From Allobosea caraganae (lineage in GTDB: Bacteria > Pseudomonadota > Alphaproteobacteria > Rhizobiales > Beijerinckiaceae), in the NCBI RefSeq assembly GCF_003351345.1, contig NZ_QQTO01000001.1:1-64000 (forward strand): 64,000 bases of DNA, given 5' to 3'. Both the position numbers and the translations under genes were made by a program. The notes under the pieces were generated by a model. That model ran no database searches. It was not told the origin of the DNA and was given only the letters and a program-made list of their open reading frames with translations. Within the stretch, counting starts at the first letter, position 1. Every line of letters starts with the position of its first letter. Of the stretch, positions 31,420 through 41,269 are shown in pieces.

Positions 31420-31908
31420 ATGGCATTCTACACGGTCATGATCCCGCCGCCGGGCGCCGGCGGCGAACGCGAGGAGATCGAGCGGGCTCAGGTGCTGCCG
31501 GAGAGCTTCACCTGGTCGGCCTTCGTCTTCACCGGGCTCTGGCTGCTCTCGAAGCGGCTCTGGCTGGCGACCATCCTGTTCGCGCTGGTCTGGGGCGCGC
31601 TCTACTACGCCCGCACTCAGCTCGGCCTCACCACGGGTGCCGCGCTGCTGGCGCAGTTCGCGATCGGGCTCTTCCTGGGCCTTGAGGGCCAGAACCTGAT
31701 CGCCCGCAAGCTCCAGCGCCAGGGCTGGCGCCTCGCCGACGTGGTCGAGGCGCCCGATCTCGGCAGCGCCGAGCGCCGCTTCTTCGAGCGCGCACTCGAA
31801 ACCCGGCCGACCCAGCCGGCGCATGATCCGCTGCCGCCTGCCACACGCTACGCCAATACCGGCCCGCTGCCGGTGATCGGCCTCTTCCCGGAGGCGCGCG
31901 GCCGATGA
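31420..31908 (+). CDS. DUF2628 membrane protein
   Basis: 162 residues. After a short soluble start, [20 protein letters not shown] leads into two or three membrane helices (about 32-90), then a polar tail with Pro and Arg. The family is common between hisB and hisH in Rhizobiales but its role is unknown. Overlaps hisH by four bases (ATGA), so it is co-translated with the histidine genes. Confidence 0.82.
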   Translation: MAFYTVMIPPPGAGGEREEIERAQVLPESFTWSAFVFTGLWLLSKRLWLATILFALVWGALYYARTQLGLTTGAALLAQFAIGLFLGLEGQNLIARKLQRQGWRLADVVEAPDLGSAERRFFERALETRPTQPAHDPLPPATRYANTGPLPVIGLFPEARGR

Positions 31909-32561
31909 GCCAAAGCGTTGCGATCATCGATTACGGCTCGGGCAACCTGCACTCGGCCGCAAAGGCCTTCGAGCGCGCCGCGACTGAATCCGGCATCGCC
32001 TCGACGATTCACGTCACCAGCGACCCGAACGTCGTGCGCGCCGCCGACCGCATCGTGCTGCCGGGCGTCGGCGCCTTCGCCGATTGCCGGCGCGGGCTCG
32101 ATGCCGTGCCCGGCATGGTCGATGTGCTTGAGGAGGTCGTGCGCGGTAAGGGTCGCCCCTTCCTCGGCATCTGCGTCGGCATGCAGCTCCTGGCGAGCCG
32201 CGGGCTGGAATATAAGATTACCGACGGCCTCGGCTGGATTCCAGGCGACGTCGCGCTGATCCGGCCGAGTGATGACAGCCTGAAGATCCCGCACATGGGC
32301 TGGAACAACCTGCACGCCCAGGACGAGCACGCGCTGCTTGACGGCATCGAGACCGGCCCTGCCGGGCTGCACGCCTATTTCGTCCATTCCTACGCGCTGA
32401 CGCCGCAGCGGCCGCAGGATGTGCTGGCGCTGACCGACTACGGCGGGCCGGTCACTGCGATCGTCGCGCGCGACAACATCGTCGGCACCCAGTTCCACCC
32501 CGAGAAGAGCCAGAAGCTAGGCTTGAAGCTGATCAGCAATTTCCTCGGATGGAAGCCGTGA
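31905..32561 (+). CDS. hisH: imidazole glycerol phosphate synthase glutaminase subunit
   Basis: Class I glutamine amidotransferase supplying ammonia to HisF. 218 residues. The nucleophile Cys is in GICVGMQLL (about 86), and the His-Glu pair is in QFHPEKSQ near the C-terminus. [10 protein letters not shown] at the start is typical. It overlaps hisA by 13 bases. Confidence 0.97.
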   Translation: MSQSVAIIDYGSGNLHSAAKAFERAATESGIASTIHVTSDPNVVRAADRIVLPGVGAFADCRRGLDAVPGMVDVLEEVVRGKGRPFLGICVGMQLLASRGLEYKITDGLGWIPGDVALIRPSDDSLKIPHMGWNNLHAQDEHALLDGIETGPAGLHAYFVHSYALTPQRPQDVLALTDYGGPVTAIVARDNIVGTQFHPEKSQKLGLKLISNFLGWKP

Positions 32562-33304
32562 TCCTCTTCCCCGCGATCGATCTCAAGGAAGGCCGCTGCG
32601 TTCGCCTCAAGCAGGGCGACATGGCGCAGGCCACCATCTTCAACGACGATCCCGCCGCCCAGGCCGCCGAATTCGAGGCGCAGGGCTTCAAATGGCTGCA
32701 TGTCGTCGATCTCGACGGCGCCTTCGCCGGCAAGCCGATGAATGCGGCTGCGGTCGAGGCCATTCTTGGCCGCGTCGCCTTCCCCGTGCAGCTTGGCGGC
32801 GGCATCCGCGACATGGCGACGGTCGAGGGCTGGCTCAGGAAGGGCGTGCGCCGCGTCATCATCGGCACGGCGGCGGTGCGCGATCCCGGCTTCGTCCGCG
32901 CGGCGGCAAAAGCCTTTCCGGGCCAGGTCGCGGTCGGCATCGATGCGCGCGACGGCTATGTCGCGGTCGAGGGTTGGGCCGAGACCTCGGCGCTTGCAGC
33001 GGACGATCTCGGCCGCCGCTTCGAGGATGCCGGCGTCGCCGCGATCGTCTACACCGACATCGCCCGCGACGGCATGCTCCAGGGCATCAACTGGGACGGC
33101 ACGATCGCGCTGGCGAACGCGCTGAGCATCCCGGTCATCGCGTCTGGCGGGCTCGCTTCGATGGCCGATATCGAGCGGCTCTGCGCAGCCGATGCGGCGA
33201 TCCTGGAGGGCGCCATCACCGGCCGGGCGCTCTACGACGGGCGGATTGACCCGGCGGCGGCGCTGGCGCGGGTCGCCGGCGCGACGGTCGGGTCTGCCGG
33301 CTGA
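32549..33304 (+). CDS. hisA: ProFAR isomerase HisA
   Basis: Isomerises phosphoribosylformimino-AICAR-phosphate. 251 residues, (beta/alpha)8 barrel with [18 protein letters not shown] (catalytic Asp), the phosphate loops VQLGGGIRD and [13 protein letters not shown]. Start overlaps hisH. Its stop touches the stop of the oppositely oriented gene at 33305. Confidence 0.97.
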   Translation: MEAVILFPAIDLKEGRCVRLKQGDMAQATIFNDDPAAQAAEFEAQGFKWLHVVDLDGAFAGKPMNAAAVEAILGRVAFPVQLGGGIRDMATVEGWLRKGVRRVIIGTAAVRDPGFVRAAAKAFPGQVAVGIDARDGYVAVEGWAETSALAADDLGRRFEDAGVAAIVYTDIARDGMLQGINWDGTIALANALSIPVIASGGLASMADIERLCAADAAILEGAITGRALYDGRIDPAAALARVAGATVGSAG

Positions 33305-34102
33305 TCAGCGCAGGAAGCTGTCATAGGTCCGCGCGTATTCCCCGGTCGACTTGGCGATATGCAGCCATTGGTCGACGAACGCCTTGAAGACGACGTCGCC
33401 GCGCGGCAGCAGGTAGCCCATCTCGATGAAGGTCAGGGGAGCGTCGGGGTTGATGGCGCACAGGCCGGGCTTCAGCTTTTCCTGCACCTTGGTCTCGATC
33501 GCCTCCGTGACCATGACATCGGCCCGGCCGGCCAGGATCTCGTCGAAAATCGTGACGTTGTCCGCGTGGACCTCGATCTTGGCCTGCTTGAAGCTGGTCC
33601 GCGCGAAGCGCTCGTTGGTTCCACCCGGATTGACCACGACCCGGACGTCCGGCTTGTCGATGTCAGCGACCGTCTGGAATTTCGTTTTATCGGCGCAGCG
33701 CGCGATCGGCGCCTTTCCGGTGACCAGCGAGGGCGCCGAGTAGAAGACGCGCTTCTGGCGCTCCAGCGTCACGCCGATCCCGCCCATGGCGATGTCGCAT
33801 TTGCCTGCGGTGAAATCGGTCATCAGTTCGGCCCATTTGGTCCGCACGAAGCGCGGCTCGACGCCGATCGCCTTGGCCAGCGACTTGGCCATGTCGATGT
33901 CGATGCCTTCGTAGCCGTCGCCGACCGCCAGGGTGAACGGCTTGTAGTCGCCCGTCGTGCAGATGCGCAGGGCGCCGTTCTTCTGCACGGCGTCGAGCTG
34001 GCTGGTCGGCTCCTGCGCGAGCGCCCCGCCGGCCAGGGCGAGGCCTGCCGCGGCTGCGGCGAGCGTGTTGACGAGTGAGTGAAACATTGGCTTGAGCGCC
34101 AT
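33305..34102 (-). CDS. periplasmic PheC-like cyclohexadienyl dehydratase, copy 1
   Basis: 265 residues with a signal peptide (about 1-29, cleavage near GGALAQ). The fold is a type II periplasmic binding protein. Unlike most amino-acid binding proteins it matches PheC of Pseudomonas along its length: [62 protein letters not shown] and VDQWLHIA. PheC turns prephenate or arogenate into phenylpyruvate or phenylalanine. Enzyme versus binding-protein function is not settled by motifs. GGAGG lies three bases before the ATG. Adjacent tandem copy at 34212. Confidence 0.8.
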   Translation of the reverse strand: MALKPMFHSLVNTLAAAAAGLALAGGALAQEPTSQLDAVQKNGALRICTTGDYKPFTLAVGDGYEGIDIDMAKSLAKAIGVEPRFVRTKWAELMTDFTAGKCDIAMGGIGVTLERQKRVFYSAPSLVTGKAPIARCADKTKFQTVADIDKPDVRVVVNPGGTNERFARTSFKQAKIEVHADNVTIFDEILAGRADVMVTEAIETKVQEKLKPGLCAINPDAPLTFIEMGYLLPRGDVVFKAFVDQWLHIAKSTGEYARTYDSFLR

Positions 34103-34211
34103 GGGGCCTCCGGTGGTCGGCTGAACTGGGTGTCGAACAGGCCAGGCCGACCCGCTCCCGCTATGCGAAAGGGCCGGCGCGCCATGGCGGCGTACCGGCC
34201 CGGGTCAAGGC

Positions 34212-35009
34212 TCAGCGCACGAACTGGTCGTAGATCTTGGCGAACTCGCCGGTCGCCTTGGCGAGGTGCAGCCACTGGTCGACGAAGGCCTTGAAGGTCA
34301 CGTCGCCGCGCGGCAGCAGGTAGCCCATCTCGCCATATTGCAGCGGCTCGTCCGGATTGATCGCGCACAGGCCCGGATTGAGCTTCTCCTGCACCTTGGT
34401 CTCGATCGACTCGGCCACCATGATGTCGGCCTTCCCCGCCAGGATCTGCGCGAAGATCGTGACGTTGTCGGGATAGAGCTCGATCTTGGCCTGCTTGAAA
34501 TTGGCCCGCGCGAAGCGCTCGTTGGTGCCGCCGGGATTGACGATGACCGTCACGCCCGGCTTGTCGATGTCTGCGACGGTCTGGAACTTGTCCTTGTCGG
34601 CGCAGCGCGCGATCGGCGCCTTGCCGTTGACCATGTAGGGCGTCGAGAAGAAGGCGCGCTTCTGCCGGTCGAGCGTCACCGAGATGCCGCCCATGGCGAT
34701 GTCGCATTTGCCCGAGGTGAAGTCGTTCAGCAGGTCGCCCCACTTGGTCGCGACGAAGCGCGGCTCGACGCCGATCGCCTTGGCGAGCGATTTTGCCAGC
34801 TCGATGTCGATGCCCTCGTAGCTGCCGTCCTTGGCCAGCGTGAACGGCTTGTAGTCGCCGGTCGTGCAGATTTGCAGGTTGCCGCGGCTCTGGATCGCGT
34901 CGAGTTGGCTCGTCGGAGCCTGGGCGAGTGCGGCAGCGCTCAGGCCAAGCCCAGCGGCGAGGCTCAGCGCCGCCAGCTTCAGGCCCTTGAATGTCGTTGT
35001 GGTCGTCAT
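34212..35009 (-). CDS. periplasmic PheC-like cyclohexadienyl dehydratase, copy 2
   Basis: 265 residues from the ATG at 35009, with GAGGGG before it; the open frame further up lies over hisF. Signal peptide about 1-30 ([10 protein letters not shown]). Close paralogue of the 33305 gene, sharing [32 protein letters not shown] and VDQWLHLA. The pair is transcribed against the flanking his genes and splits hisA from hisF, so it looks like a local duplication after insertion into the cluster. Confidence 0.8.
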   Translation of the reverse strand: MTTTTTFKGLKLAALSLAAGLGLSAAALAQAPTSQLDAIQSRGNLQICTTGDYKPFTLAKDGSYEGIDIELAKSLAKAIGVEPRFVATKWGDLLNDFTSGKCDIAMGGISVTLDRQKRAFFSTPYMVNGKAPIARCADKDKFQTVADIDKPGVTVIVNPGGTNERFARANFKQAKIELYPDNVTIFAQILAGKADIMVAESIETKVQEKLNPGLCAINPDEPLQYGEMGYLLPRGDVTFKAFVDQWLHLAKATGEFAKIYDQFVR

Positions 35010-35162
35010 GGAAATCCCCTCGGCTTTTTGCCTATGGCGGGCAGGAGAGCAGGGAATGCGCCGCCGATCAATCCGGCCGTTTTGTGCCCGCGTTTGCGTG
35101 TCGGGCGGCTGCGGCGCTATATGCGCTCGCTTTTTCCGACTTCGCCCTGGCCAGCAGCACCG

Positions 35163-35927
35163 ATGACCCTCAAGACCCGCATCATCCCCTGCCTCGACGT
35201 CAAGGACGGCCGTGTCGTCAAGGGCGTGAAGTTCCTCGACCTCGTCGATGCCGGCGATCCCGTCGAGGCCGCCAAGGCCTATGACATCGCCGGCGCGGAC
35301 GAGCTCTGCTTCCTCGACATCACCGCGAGCCACGAGGATCGCGGCATTCTGTTCGATGTCGTCACCCGCACGGCCGAGGCCTGCTTCATGCCGCTCACGG
35401 TCGGCGGCGGCGTCCGCAAGGTCGAGGACATCCGCGCGCTCTTGCTCGCGGGGGCCGACAAGGTCTCGATCAACACGGCTGCCGTCACCAATCGCGGCTT
35501 CGTCAAGGAAGCGGCGGAAAAATTCGGCGACCAGTGCATCGTCGTCGCCATCGACGCCAAGCAGGTCACATCAGGCCATTGGGAGATCTTCACCCATGGC
35601 GGCCGCAACGCCACCGGCATCGACGCCATCGCCTTTGCCCGCGAGGTCGTCTCGCTTGGCGCCGGCGAATTGCTGGTCACCTCGATGGACCGCGACGGCA
35701 CCAAGTCGGGCTATGATCTCGGCCTGACCCAGCGCATCGCCGATGCCGTCTCGGTGCCGGTGATCGCGTCCGGCGGCGTCGGCGATCTCGACGACCTCGT
35801 CGCCGGCGTGCGCGAGGGCCGGGCCAGCGCCGTTCTCGCCGCCTCGATCTTCCATTTCGGCACCTACACGATCGCCGAGGCCAAGGCCCACATGGCGGCG
35901 GCCGGCCTTGCGATGCGGCTGGACTGA
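35163..35927 (+). CDS. hisF: imidazole glycerol phosphate synthase cyclase subunit
   Basis: Barrel subunit that closes the imidazole ring using HisH ammonia. 254 residues from the ATG at 35163 ([20 protein letters not shown]). Catalytic Asp in CLDVKDG and Asp in the [12 protein letters not shown] block; phosphate loops [11 protein letters not shown] and [13 protein letters not shown]. Separated from hisA by the two PheC-like genes. Confidence 0.97.
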   Translation: MTLKTRIIPCLDVKDGRVVKGVKFLDLVDAGDPVEAAKAYDIAGADELCFLDITASHEDRGILFDVVTRTAEACFMPLTVGGGVRKVEDIRALLLAGADKVSINTAAVTNRGFVKEAAEKFGDQCIVVAIDAKQVTSGHWEIFTHGGRNATGIDAIAFAREVVSLGAGELLVTSMDRDGTKSGYDLGLTQRIADAVSVPVIASGGVGDLDDLVAGVREGRASAVLAASIFHFGTYTIAEAKAHMAAAGLAMRLD

Positions 35928-35930
35928 GCC

Positions 35931-36251
35931 ATGAGCAGCTTCACCCTCGCCGATCTCGAACAGATCGTCGCCGCGCGTGCGAAAGCCTCGCCCGAGGAAT
36001 CCTGGACGGCCAGGCTCATCGCCGCCGGTCCCGAGCGCGCCGCCAAGAAGCTCGGCGAGGAGGCGGTGGAGGCCGTCATCGCTGCCGTGAAGGGCGATCG
36101 CGACGAGCTGATCGCCGAAAGCGCCGACCTGCTTTATCATCTCTTGGTCGTGCTTTTATCGCGCGATGTTGCATTGCACGATGTGATGAGCCAGCTTGAG
36201 GCACGCACTGTGCGGTCGGGATTGGCCGAAAAAGCGGCGCGGCCCGGTTAA
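35931..36251 (+). CDS. hisE: phosphoribosyl-ATP diphosphatase
   Basis: Second step of histidine synthesis. 106 residues: [20 protein letters not shown], then the MazG-like metal site [11 protein letters not shown] and [13 protein letters not shown]. Three bases after hisF. Single-domain form, so HisI must be elsewhere. Confidence 0.96.
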   Translation: MSSFTLADLEQIVAARAKASPEESWTARLIAAGPERAAKKLGEEAVEAVIAAVKGDRDELIAESADLLYHLLVVLLSRDVALHDVMSQLEARTVRSGLAEKAARPG

Positions 36252-36301
36252 CTCGAGCGAGTAGCGCGTTGAATCTCGAAGCCTGGAATGCGGGCCACCT
36301 C

Positions 36302-37276
36302 ATGGACCAGCGTCTCATCCCGGCCCCGGCCGATCCGGATCTGGTCTCGCCCTACCGGACCTTCACCCGGGACGAATGGGCGCATCTGCGCGCCGATGCG
36401 CCGCTGACGCTCTCCGTCGACGACCTGACGCGGCTGCAATCGATCAACGATCCGATCTCGATCGACGAGATCGTGGCGATCTACCTGCCGCTCTCGCGCC
36501 TGCTCTCGCTCTACGTCGCCGCGACGCAGGGCCTGTTCAAGGCGACGCAGCGCTTCCTCCTCGCCGAGGCGGAGGTGAAGGTGCCCTATGTCATCGGCGT
36601 CGCCGGCTCGGTCGCGGTCGGCAAGTCGACCACGGCGCGCGTGCTGAAGGCGCTGCTCTCGCGCTGGCCGAACACGCCGAAGGTCGAGCTCGTCACCACG
36701 GACGGCTTCCTGCTGCCCAATTCCGAACTCGAGCGGCGTGGCCTGATGCAGCGCAAGGGCTTTCCGGAGAGCTATGACGGCGCGGCGATCCTGCGCTTCC
36801 TCTCCGACGTGAAGGCCGGCAAGCCGGCGGTCAGCGCCCCCGTCTACTCGCACCTGGTCTATGACGTCGTGCCCGGCGAGCAGGTCACAGTCGAGCGCCC
36901 CGACATCCTGATCCTGGAAGGGCTCAACGTCCTGCAGCCGAACCGGATGCCGCGCGACGGCAAGGCCATCCCCTTCGTCTCCGACTATTTCGACTTCTCG
37001 GTCTATCTCGACGCGCATGAGGACGACCTGCACCGCTGGTACGTCAATCGCTTCATGACGCTGCGCCAGACCGCCTTCCGCGATCCGCGCTCCTTCTTCC
37101 GCAAATATGCCGAGATCGGCGAGGAGGAGGCGCTCGCCATCGCGCAGAACCTCTGGACCGGCATCAACCTGCCGAACCTGCGCGAGAACATCCTGCCGAC
37201 GCGCCAGCGCGCCAGCCTGATCCTGACCAAGGGTGCGAGCCATCGCATCCAGCAGGTCGCGCTGCGGCGCCTCTGA
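36302..37276 (+). CDS. coaA: pantothenate kinase, type I
   Basis: First step of coenzyme A synthesis. 324 residues from the ATG at 36302 (a TTG at 36269 gives 335). P-loop [16 protein letters not shown] near residue 99, DGFLLPN and the [11 protein letters not shown] motif follow. hisE-coaA adjacency is common in Rhizobiales. The stop abuts the next start. Confidence 0.96.
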   Translation: MDQRLIPAPADPDLVSPYRTFTRDEWAHLRADAPLTLSVDDLTRLQSINDPISIDEIVAIYLPLSRLLSLYVAATQGLFKATQRFLLAEAEVKVPYVIGVAGSVAVGKSTTARVLKALLSRWPNTPKVELVTTDGFLLPNSELERRGLMQRKGFPESYDGAAILRFLSDVKAGKPAVSAPVYSHLVYDVVPGEQVTVERPDILILEGLNVLQPNRMPRDGKAIPFVSDYFDFSVYLDAHEDDLHRWYVNRFMTLRQTAFRDPRSFFRKYAEIGEEEALAIAQNLWTGINLPNLRENILPTRQRASLILTKGASHRIQQVALRRL

Positions 37277-37723
37277 ATGGAGGCGTTCGGCTCGCTCGCC
37301 CTGATGGCGGGCGCGGCTTTCGTGGCGGCGACGATCCTGCCGGCGCAGTCGGAGGCGGTCTTCCTCGGCCTGCTCATGGCCGGGAGCGTGGATCCGCTGG
37401 CGCTGTTCGTCACCGCCAGCCTCGCCAACACGGCCGGCTCCGTCCTCAACTGGTGGATCGGCCGGCTGATCGCGCGAGGCGGGCTCGACCGGCTGCCGGC
37501 AAGGTGGCGGCCCGACCCCGACAAACTCGCCAAGGCGCAGGCCTGGTTCGGCCGCTTCGGCTGGCCGTCGCTGCTCTTCGCCTGGTTGCCGGTCGGCGGC
37601 GATCCGCTGACCGTGGTCGCGGGCACGCTGAACTATCCGCTTGGCCGCTTCGTCCTGCTGGTGCTGATCGGCAAGGCGGCGCGCTACGCCTTGCTTTGGG
37701 CTGGGTGGGCGGTCGCTGCGTAA
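37277..37723 (+). CDS. YqaA-family (DedA/SNARE-associated) membrane protein
   Basis: 148 residues, about four membrane helices. The PAQSEAVFLGLLMAG start and the VTASLANTAGSVLNWWIGR and RFGWPSLLFAWLPVGGDPLT segments match YqaA-type members of the DedA superfamily. Starts right after the coaA stop. Role unknown, possibly lipid or ion homeostasis. Confidence 0.85.
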   Translation: MEAFGSLALMAGAAFVAATILPAQSEAVFLGLLMAGSVDPLALFVTASLANTAGSVLNWWIGRLIARGGLDRLPARWRPDPDKLAKAQAWFGRFGWPSLLFAWLPVGGDPLTVVAGTLNYPLGRFVLLVLIGKAARYALLWAGWAVAA

Positions 37724-37783
37724 GCGTTTGCACCTGAGCGCGGGCCACGCTACCAGCAAATCCCTTCTTCAGGAGACTTGATC

Positions 37784-38134
37784 ATGAGCATTCAGCGCAT
37801 CGGTGTCGGCCCCCGCATGTCCAAGGCCGTCGTTCACGGCGACACCGTCTATCTCGCCGGTCAGGTCGCCGATAAGGCGGCGGGTAAGAGCGTCGCCGAG
37901 CAGACCGCCGACATTCTCGGCATCATCGACGGCCTCCTGACTGAAGCCGGCACCGACAAGACCAAGCTCCTGATGGTCAACATCTGGCTGTCCGACATCT
38001 CGACCTTCGCCGAGATGAACGGCGTCTGGGACAAGTGGATCGTCGAGGGCCAGACCCCGGGCCGCGCCACGGTCGAGGCCAAGCTCGCTGCGCCGCAATT
38101 CACGGTAGAGATCGCGGTCGTCGCTGCGAAGTGA
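37784..38134 (+). CDS. RidA-family deaminase
   Basis: Hydrolyses reactive 2-aminoacrylate/enamine intermediates. 116 residues from the ATG at 37784 with AGGAG 12 bases before; Met two codons earlier is less likely. Motif VVHGDTVYLAGQVAD near the N-terminus and PGRATVEAKLAAP with the conserved Arg that binds the substrate carboxylate. Confidence 0.93.
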   Translation: MSIQRIGVGPRMSKAVVHGDTVYLAGQVADKAAGKSVAEQTADILGIIDGLLTEAGTDKTKLLMVNIWLSDISTFAEMNGVWDKWIVEGQTPGRATVEAKLAAPQFTVEIAVVAAK

Positions 38135-38148
38135 TCATTCGGTAGGGC

Positions 38149-39537
38149 ATGAACCCGGAACTCTCCAGCATATTGGCCCGAGTGGTCCAGAACGGGGGCG
38201 CGCCCCCCGCTCTGCTGCTCGGCGTGCTGGCCTCGATGGGCGAGGCGTCCGGGAAGCCGGATTTCAGCCGCATCGAGCATGATCTCCTGCGCAAGGCCGA
38301 CGACTTCCGGGCCTTGCGCGCACGCCTGCTGACGCCGCTGGGACTTGATTCCGAGTTCGACCGGCTGCGGGCCGAGGCGGTGCGCGCGCTGGCGGAAGGC
38401 CGGCTCGCGGAGGCCGATCGCACCCTCGCCCAGGCCGAGCAGCGCAATCTCGACGGCGTGAGCGCGGCCGACAAGATGTCGAAGGAGCGGCTGCTCATCG
38501 CCGCCAGGGGCCGCGCCGACCGCGGCGCGACCGCTCTGCTCCAGCTCAATCCGAAGGCCTATCGCGACGCGGCCGAGCGCTTTGCCGAGGCTGCCCTCAT
38601 CGCCGAATCGGCGGAAGCCGAGCGCGGCCGCGCCTATGCGCTGATGCAGGCCGACGCGCTGGCGCGGATCGGCGCGGATTTCCGCGACAGGAGCGGCTTC
38701 GCCGCCTCGATCACCCATCTGCGCAGCATGCTCGCCAAGCTCGACAATTTCGAGCAGACGGTGGCCTGGGCCGAGGCCCAGATGCGCCTGGCGCGCTCGC
38801 TGACCGGATTGGCCTATCTCGAGCCCGAAACGTCGGCCCTGCGTGAAGCCGCCGACATTTATCGGACGACGCTGGAGGATCTCCGCGAGAAGCAGGCGCC
38901 GAGGCTATGGCTGACGTTCCATAGCCGTTTGGGCGAGGTTCTGGCGCGGCTCGGCGAGCGTGAGGACGATGCGGTGCTGCTCGCGGAGGGCGTCGATGCC
39001 TTCCGCACCGCGCTGGCGGGGACGACCCAGGCCGATGCGCCGCGCGAATGGACCCGCCTCCAGTTCGAGTTCGGCAAGGCGCTGGTGTCGCTGGGGCTTC
39101 GGGCCAGTGGAGCCTCCGCGCTTGAGGCGGCGGTGAACTGCTTCAAGCTGGTGCTCGACCAGCGCAGGCGCGACAGCGCTCCGCTCGACTGGGCCGAGGT
39201 GCAGGATCGCATCGGCTTCGCGCTCGCCAGCCTATCGGCGCACTACCGCGAAGACGTGGTGCTGGAGGAAGCCATCGCCGCCTACGACGCTGCGCTCGAG
39301 GAGCGGCGGCGCGAGACGGTGCCGGCCTTGTGGGCGCAGAGCGCCGGCGGCCGTGCCGAGGCGCGGCTGCAACTTGCCAGGAGATTGTCCGACCGCGCCC
39401 TGGCCGAGCAGGCCGCCGGCGAATTGATGGGCGTCATCGAGACTTTGCGCGGCCTTGACCACGCAGCGGACGCCAAGCGCTTCGAGCCACGGCTGGTCGA
39501 GGCCGGCGCGCTGATCCAGCAGCTGCGCAAGGGCTGA
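38149..39537 (+). CDS. TPR-like alpha-helical repeat protein
   Basis: 462 residues, soluble. The first 130 residues are a helical region, then several repeats of about 50 residues with the pattern WAEAQMRLARSLTGLAYLEP / WTRLQFEFGKALVSLGLR / WAEVQDRIGFALASLSA, typical of Rhizobiales TPR proteins. No catalytic domain. Fifteen bases after the RidA gene on the same strand. Partner unknown. Confidence 0.72.
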   Translation: MNPELSSILARVVQNGGAPPALLLGVLASMGEASGKPDFSRIEHDLLRKADDFRALRARLLTPLGLDSEFDRLRAEAVRALAEGRLAEADRTLAQAEQRNLDGVSAADKMSKERLLIAARGRADRGATALLQLNPKAYRDAAERFAEAALIAESAEAERGRAYALMQADALARIGADFRDRSGFAASITHLRSMLAKLDNFEQTVAWAEAQMRLARSLTGLAYLEPETSALREAADIYRTTLEDLREKQAPRLWLTFHSRLGEVLARLGEREDDAVLLAEGVDAFRTALAGTTQADAPREWTRLQFEFGKALVSLGLRASGASALEAAVNCFKLVLDQRRRDSAPLDWAEVQDRIGFALASLSAHYREDVVLEEAIAAYDAALEERRRETVPALWAQSAGGRAEARLQLARRLSDRALAEQAAGELMGVIETLRGLDHAADAKRFEPRLVEAGALIQQLRKG

Positions 39538-39548
39538 AAGCAGGAACC

Positions 39549-39669
39549 TCAGCCCTCATCCTGAGGAGCGCCGAAGGCGCGTCTCGAAGGATACTCCAGA
39601 GGGCGCTGTGACCGCGAACTGGATCATCCTTCGAGACGCCGCTTTGCGGCTCCTCAGGATGAGGGCTGA
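39549..39669. repeat. dispersed palindromic repeat, family B copy 1
   Basis: Starts tcagccctcatcctgagga and ends tcctcaggatgagggctga, a perfect inverted pair 121 bases long, with inner gtctcgaaggat / atccttcgagac arms. Between two convergent genes, so it could also act as a bidirectional terminator. Confidence 0.88.
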
Positions 39670-39693
39670 AAAACTTCGATCAAGCCTTTGGAC

Positions 39694-40845
39694 TCAGGCG
39701 GCTTTCTTCCAAGCCGCCAGCCGCTCCAGCGCCGCATCCAGCGTCGCGTCGTGCTTGGCGAAGCAGAAGCGCACCACGTTTTTCACGGCGCCCTCGGCAT
39801 AGAAGGCGCTGACCGGGATCGCCGCGACGCCGTTCTCCGTCACCAGCCGCTGGCAGAAGGCGACGTCGTCGCTCTCGCCGAGCGGGGCGATGTCGACATT
39901 GAGGAAATAGGTGCCGACGCTCGGCAGCACGCTGAAGCCGAGCCCCTTCAGCCCATCGGCGAAGCGGTCGCGCGAGCGCTGGAAATCGGCGCGCATGCCC
40001 TCGAAATACGAATCGTCCTTGCCGAGCCCGTAGGCGACGGCGGCCTGCAGGTTCGGCGGCGTGGTGAAGGTGACGTATTGATGCGCCTTTGACAGCACCC
40101 GCATCAGCTTGGGCGCCGCCATCACCATCCCGACCTTCCAGCCGGTCAGCGAGAAGATCTTGCCGGCCGAGGAGATCTTCACCGTGCGCTCGCGCATGCC
40201 GGGTCGGGCCAGCATCGGCTTGTGGCGGTGGCCGTCGAAGACGACGTGCTCCCAGACCTCGTCGCAGATCGCGACGGCGTCGTGGCGGATGCAGAAATCG
40301 GCGAGCAGGTCGAGATCGGCCTCGCTGAAGATCGTCGCGGTCGGGTTCAGCGGGTTGTTGAACAGCACGACCTTGGTCTTCGGCGAGAAGGCCCTGGCGA
40401 GCGCCTCTTCTGTCAACCCGAAGGCCGGCGGGGTCAGCGTCACGAATTTCGGGATGCCGCCGGCCCGGCGCACCAGCGGCAGGTAGGCGTCGTACATCGG
40501 CTCGAACAGCACGACCTCGTCGCCCGGCGTGATCAGCGCCATCAGTGCTCCCGCGATCGCCTCGGTCGCGCCCGAGGTGACCATGACTTCGCTGTCGGCA
40601 TCGAGGTCGAGCCCCTGCCAGTGCTTGAAATGGGTCGCGGCCGCCTGACGCAGCTCGGGGATGCCCATCATCGGCGGATACTGGTTCCAGCCGTTGACCA
40701 CGGCGTCGGCGGCCTTCTGCCGCACGTCGAGCGGGCCGGGATCGTCGGGAAAGCCTTGGCCGAGATTGACCGCGCCGGTCTCGCGCGCGAGGCGCGACAT
40801 CACTTCGAAGACGCTGGTCTGCAGGGCGGAGAAGATCGGGTTCAT
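39694..40845 (-). CDS. class I/II PLP-dependent aminotransferase
   Basis: 383 residues from the ATG at 40845 (MNPIFSALQTSVFEVMSRLA). Fold-type I: GQGFPD substrate loop near residue 30, NNPLNPTAT near 170, and the PLP-lysine segment SSAGKIFSLTGWKVG near 230. Closest in features to the methionine/kynurenine-type aminotransferases (YbdL or KAT group). Substrate cannot be fixed. Open frame extends upstream over a palindrome but that part is not coding. Flanked on both sides by family-B repeats. Confidence 0.88.
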   Translation of the reverse strand: MNPIFSALQTSVFEVMSRLARETGAVNLGQGFPDDPGPLDVRQKAADAVVNGWNQYPPMMGIPELRQAAATHFKHWQGLDLDADSEVMVTSGATEAIAGALMALITPGDEVVLFEPMYDAYLPLVRRAGGIPKFVTLTPPAFGLTEEALARAFSPKTKVVLFNNPLNPTATIFSEADLDLLADFCIRHDAVAICDEVWEHVVFDGHRHKPMLARPGMRERTVKISSAGKIFSLTGWKVGMVMAAPKLMRVLSKAHQYVTFTTPPNLQAAVAYGLGKDDSYFEGMRADFQRSRDRFADGLKGLGFSVLPSVGTYFLNVDIAPLGESDDVAFCQRLVTENGVAAIPVSAFYAEGAVKNVVRFCFAKHDATLDAALERLAAWKKAA

Positions 40846-40948
40846 CGCAATTACGTCTGGTTCGGCTGCGAAAGAGGCCGCGCCCCTAGCACGTCCTGCG
40901 CCGCCGCGCACGCTTTCCGGACATGGCGTACCCGCCAAAACATACTGA

Positions 40949-40972
40949 CTGATGAATGTTGACATTCATCAG
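40949..40972. promoter_or_regulatory. perfect palindrome, candidate operator
   Basis: Arms ctgatgaatg (40949-40958) and cattcatcag (40963-40972), loop ttga. About 104 bases upstream of the aminotransferase start, so it may lie at its promoter. The form suits a TetR-type dimer; a TetR gene is at 42899 but the link is unproven. Confidence 0.45.
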
Positions 40973-41135
40973 CGATCAATGTTTATCTCTCGTCAGCCGG
41001 TTCACGGACGTGCCTGCGGTTTCTTCGCCCCTTTGGAACTGCAGGTCACACCGTGAGCCGGTGAACCTCCCTTCGCCCGCCGCATCGCTTGCCTGCGCCC
41101 AAGGCGCAGCCTAAGAGGCTGGCCGGAACACCCTG

Positions 41136-41242
41136 AGCCCTCATCCTGAGGAGCGGACTTTAGTCCGCGTCTCGAAGGATGTTTCGGAGGGCGCTGGATC
41201 ATCCTTCGAGACGCGCTTCGCGCTCCTCAGGATGAGGGCTGA
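41136..41242. repeat. dispersed palindromic repeat, family B copy 2
   Basis: agccctcatcctgaggagcg at the left and cgctcctcaggatgagggct at the right, with inner gcgtctcgaaggat / atccttcgagacgc arms. Same design and length class as 39549-39669. Just upstream of cobQ. Confidence 0.88.
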
Positions 41243-41269
41243 GATTCCAGACGGCTCCGGGCAAGCTGC

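Larger units (their letters stand above)
40846..41269. other. intergenic region between aminotransferase and cobQ
   Basis: Holds a perfect 24-base palindrome (40949-40972) and a family-B repeat (41136-41242). Short open frames here run through the repeat and are not credible genes. No cobalamin riboswitch (B12 box) was recognised before cobQ. Confidence 0.7.

Noticed and set aside
41002..41202. Open frame of 66 codons on the minus strand
   Set aside because: It runs through a family-B repeat and has low-complexity composition.
39549..41242. The two family-B repeats as ends of a transposon carrying the aminotransferase
   Set aside because: No transposase or target-site duplication, and each repeat is a complete palindrome found elsewhere alone (47550).
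40976..41269. Cobalamin riboswitch before cobQ
   Set aside because: The expected B12-box sequence was not found by eye on either strand.
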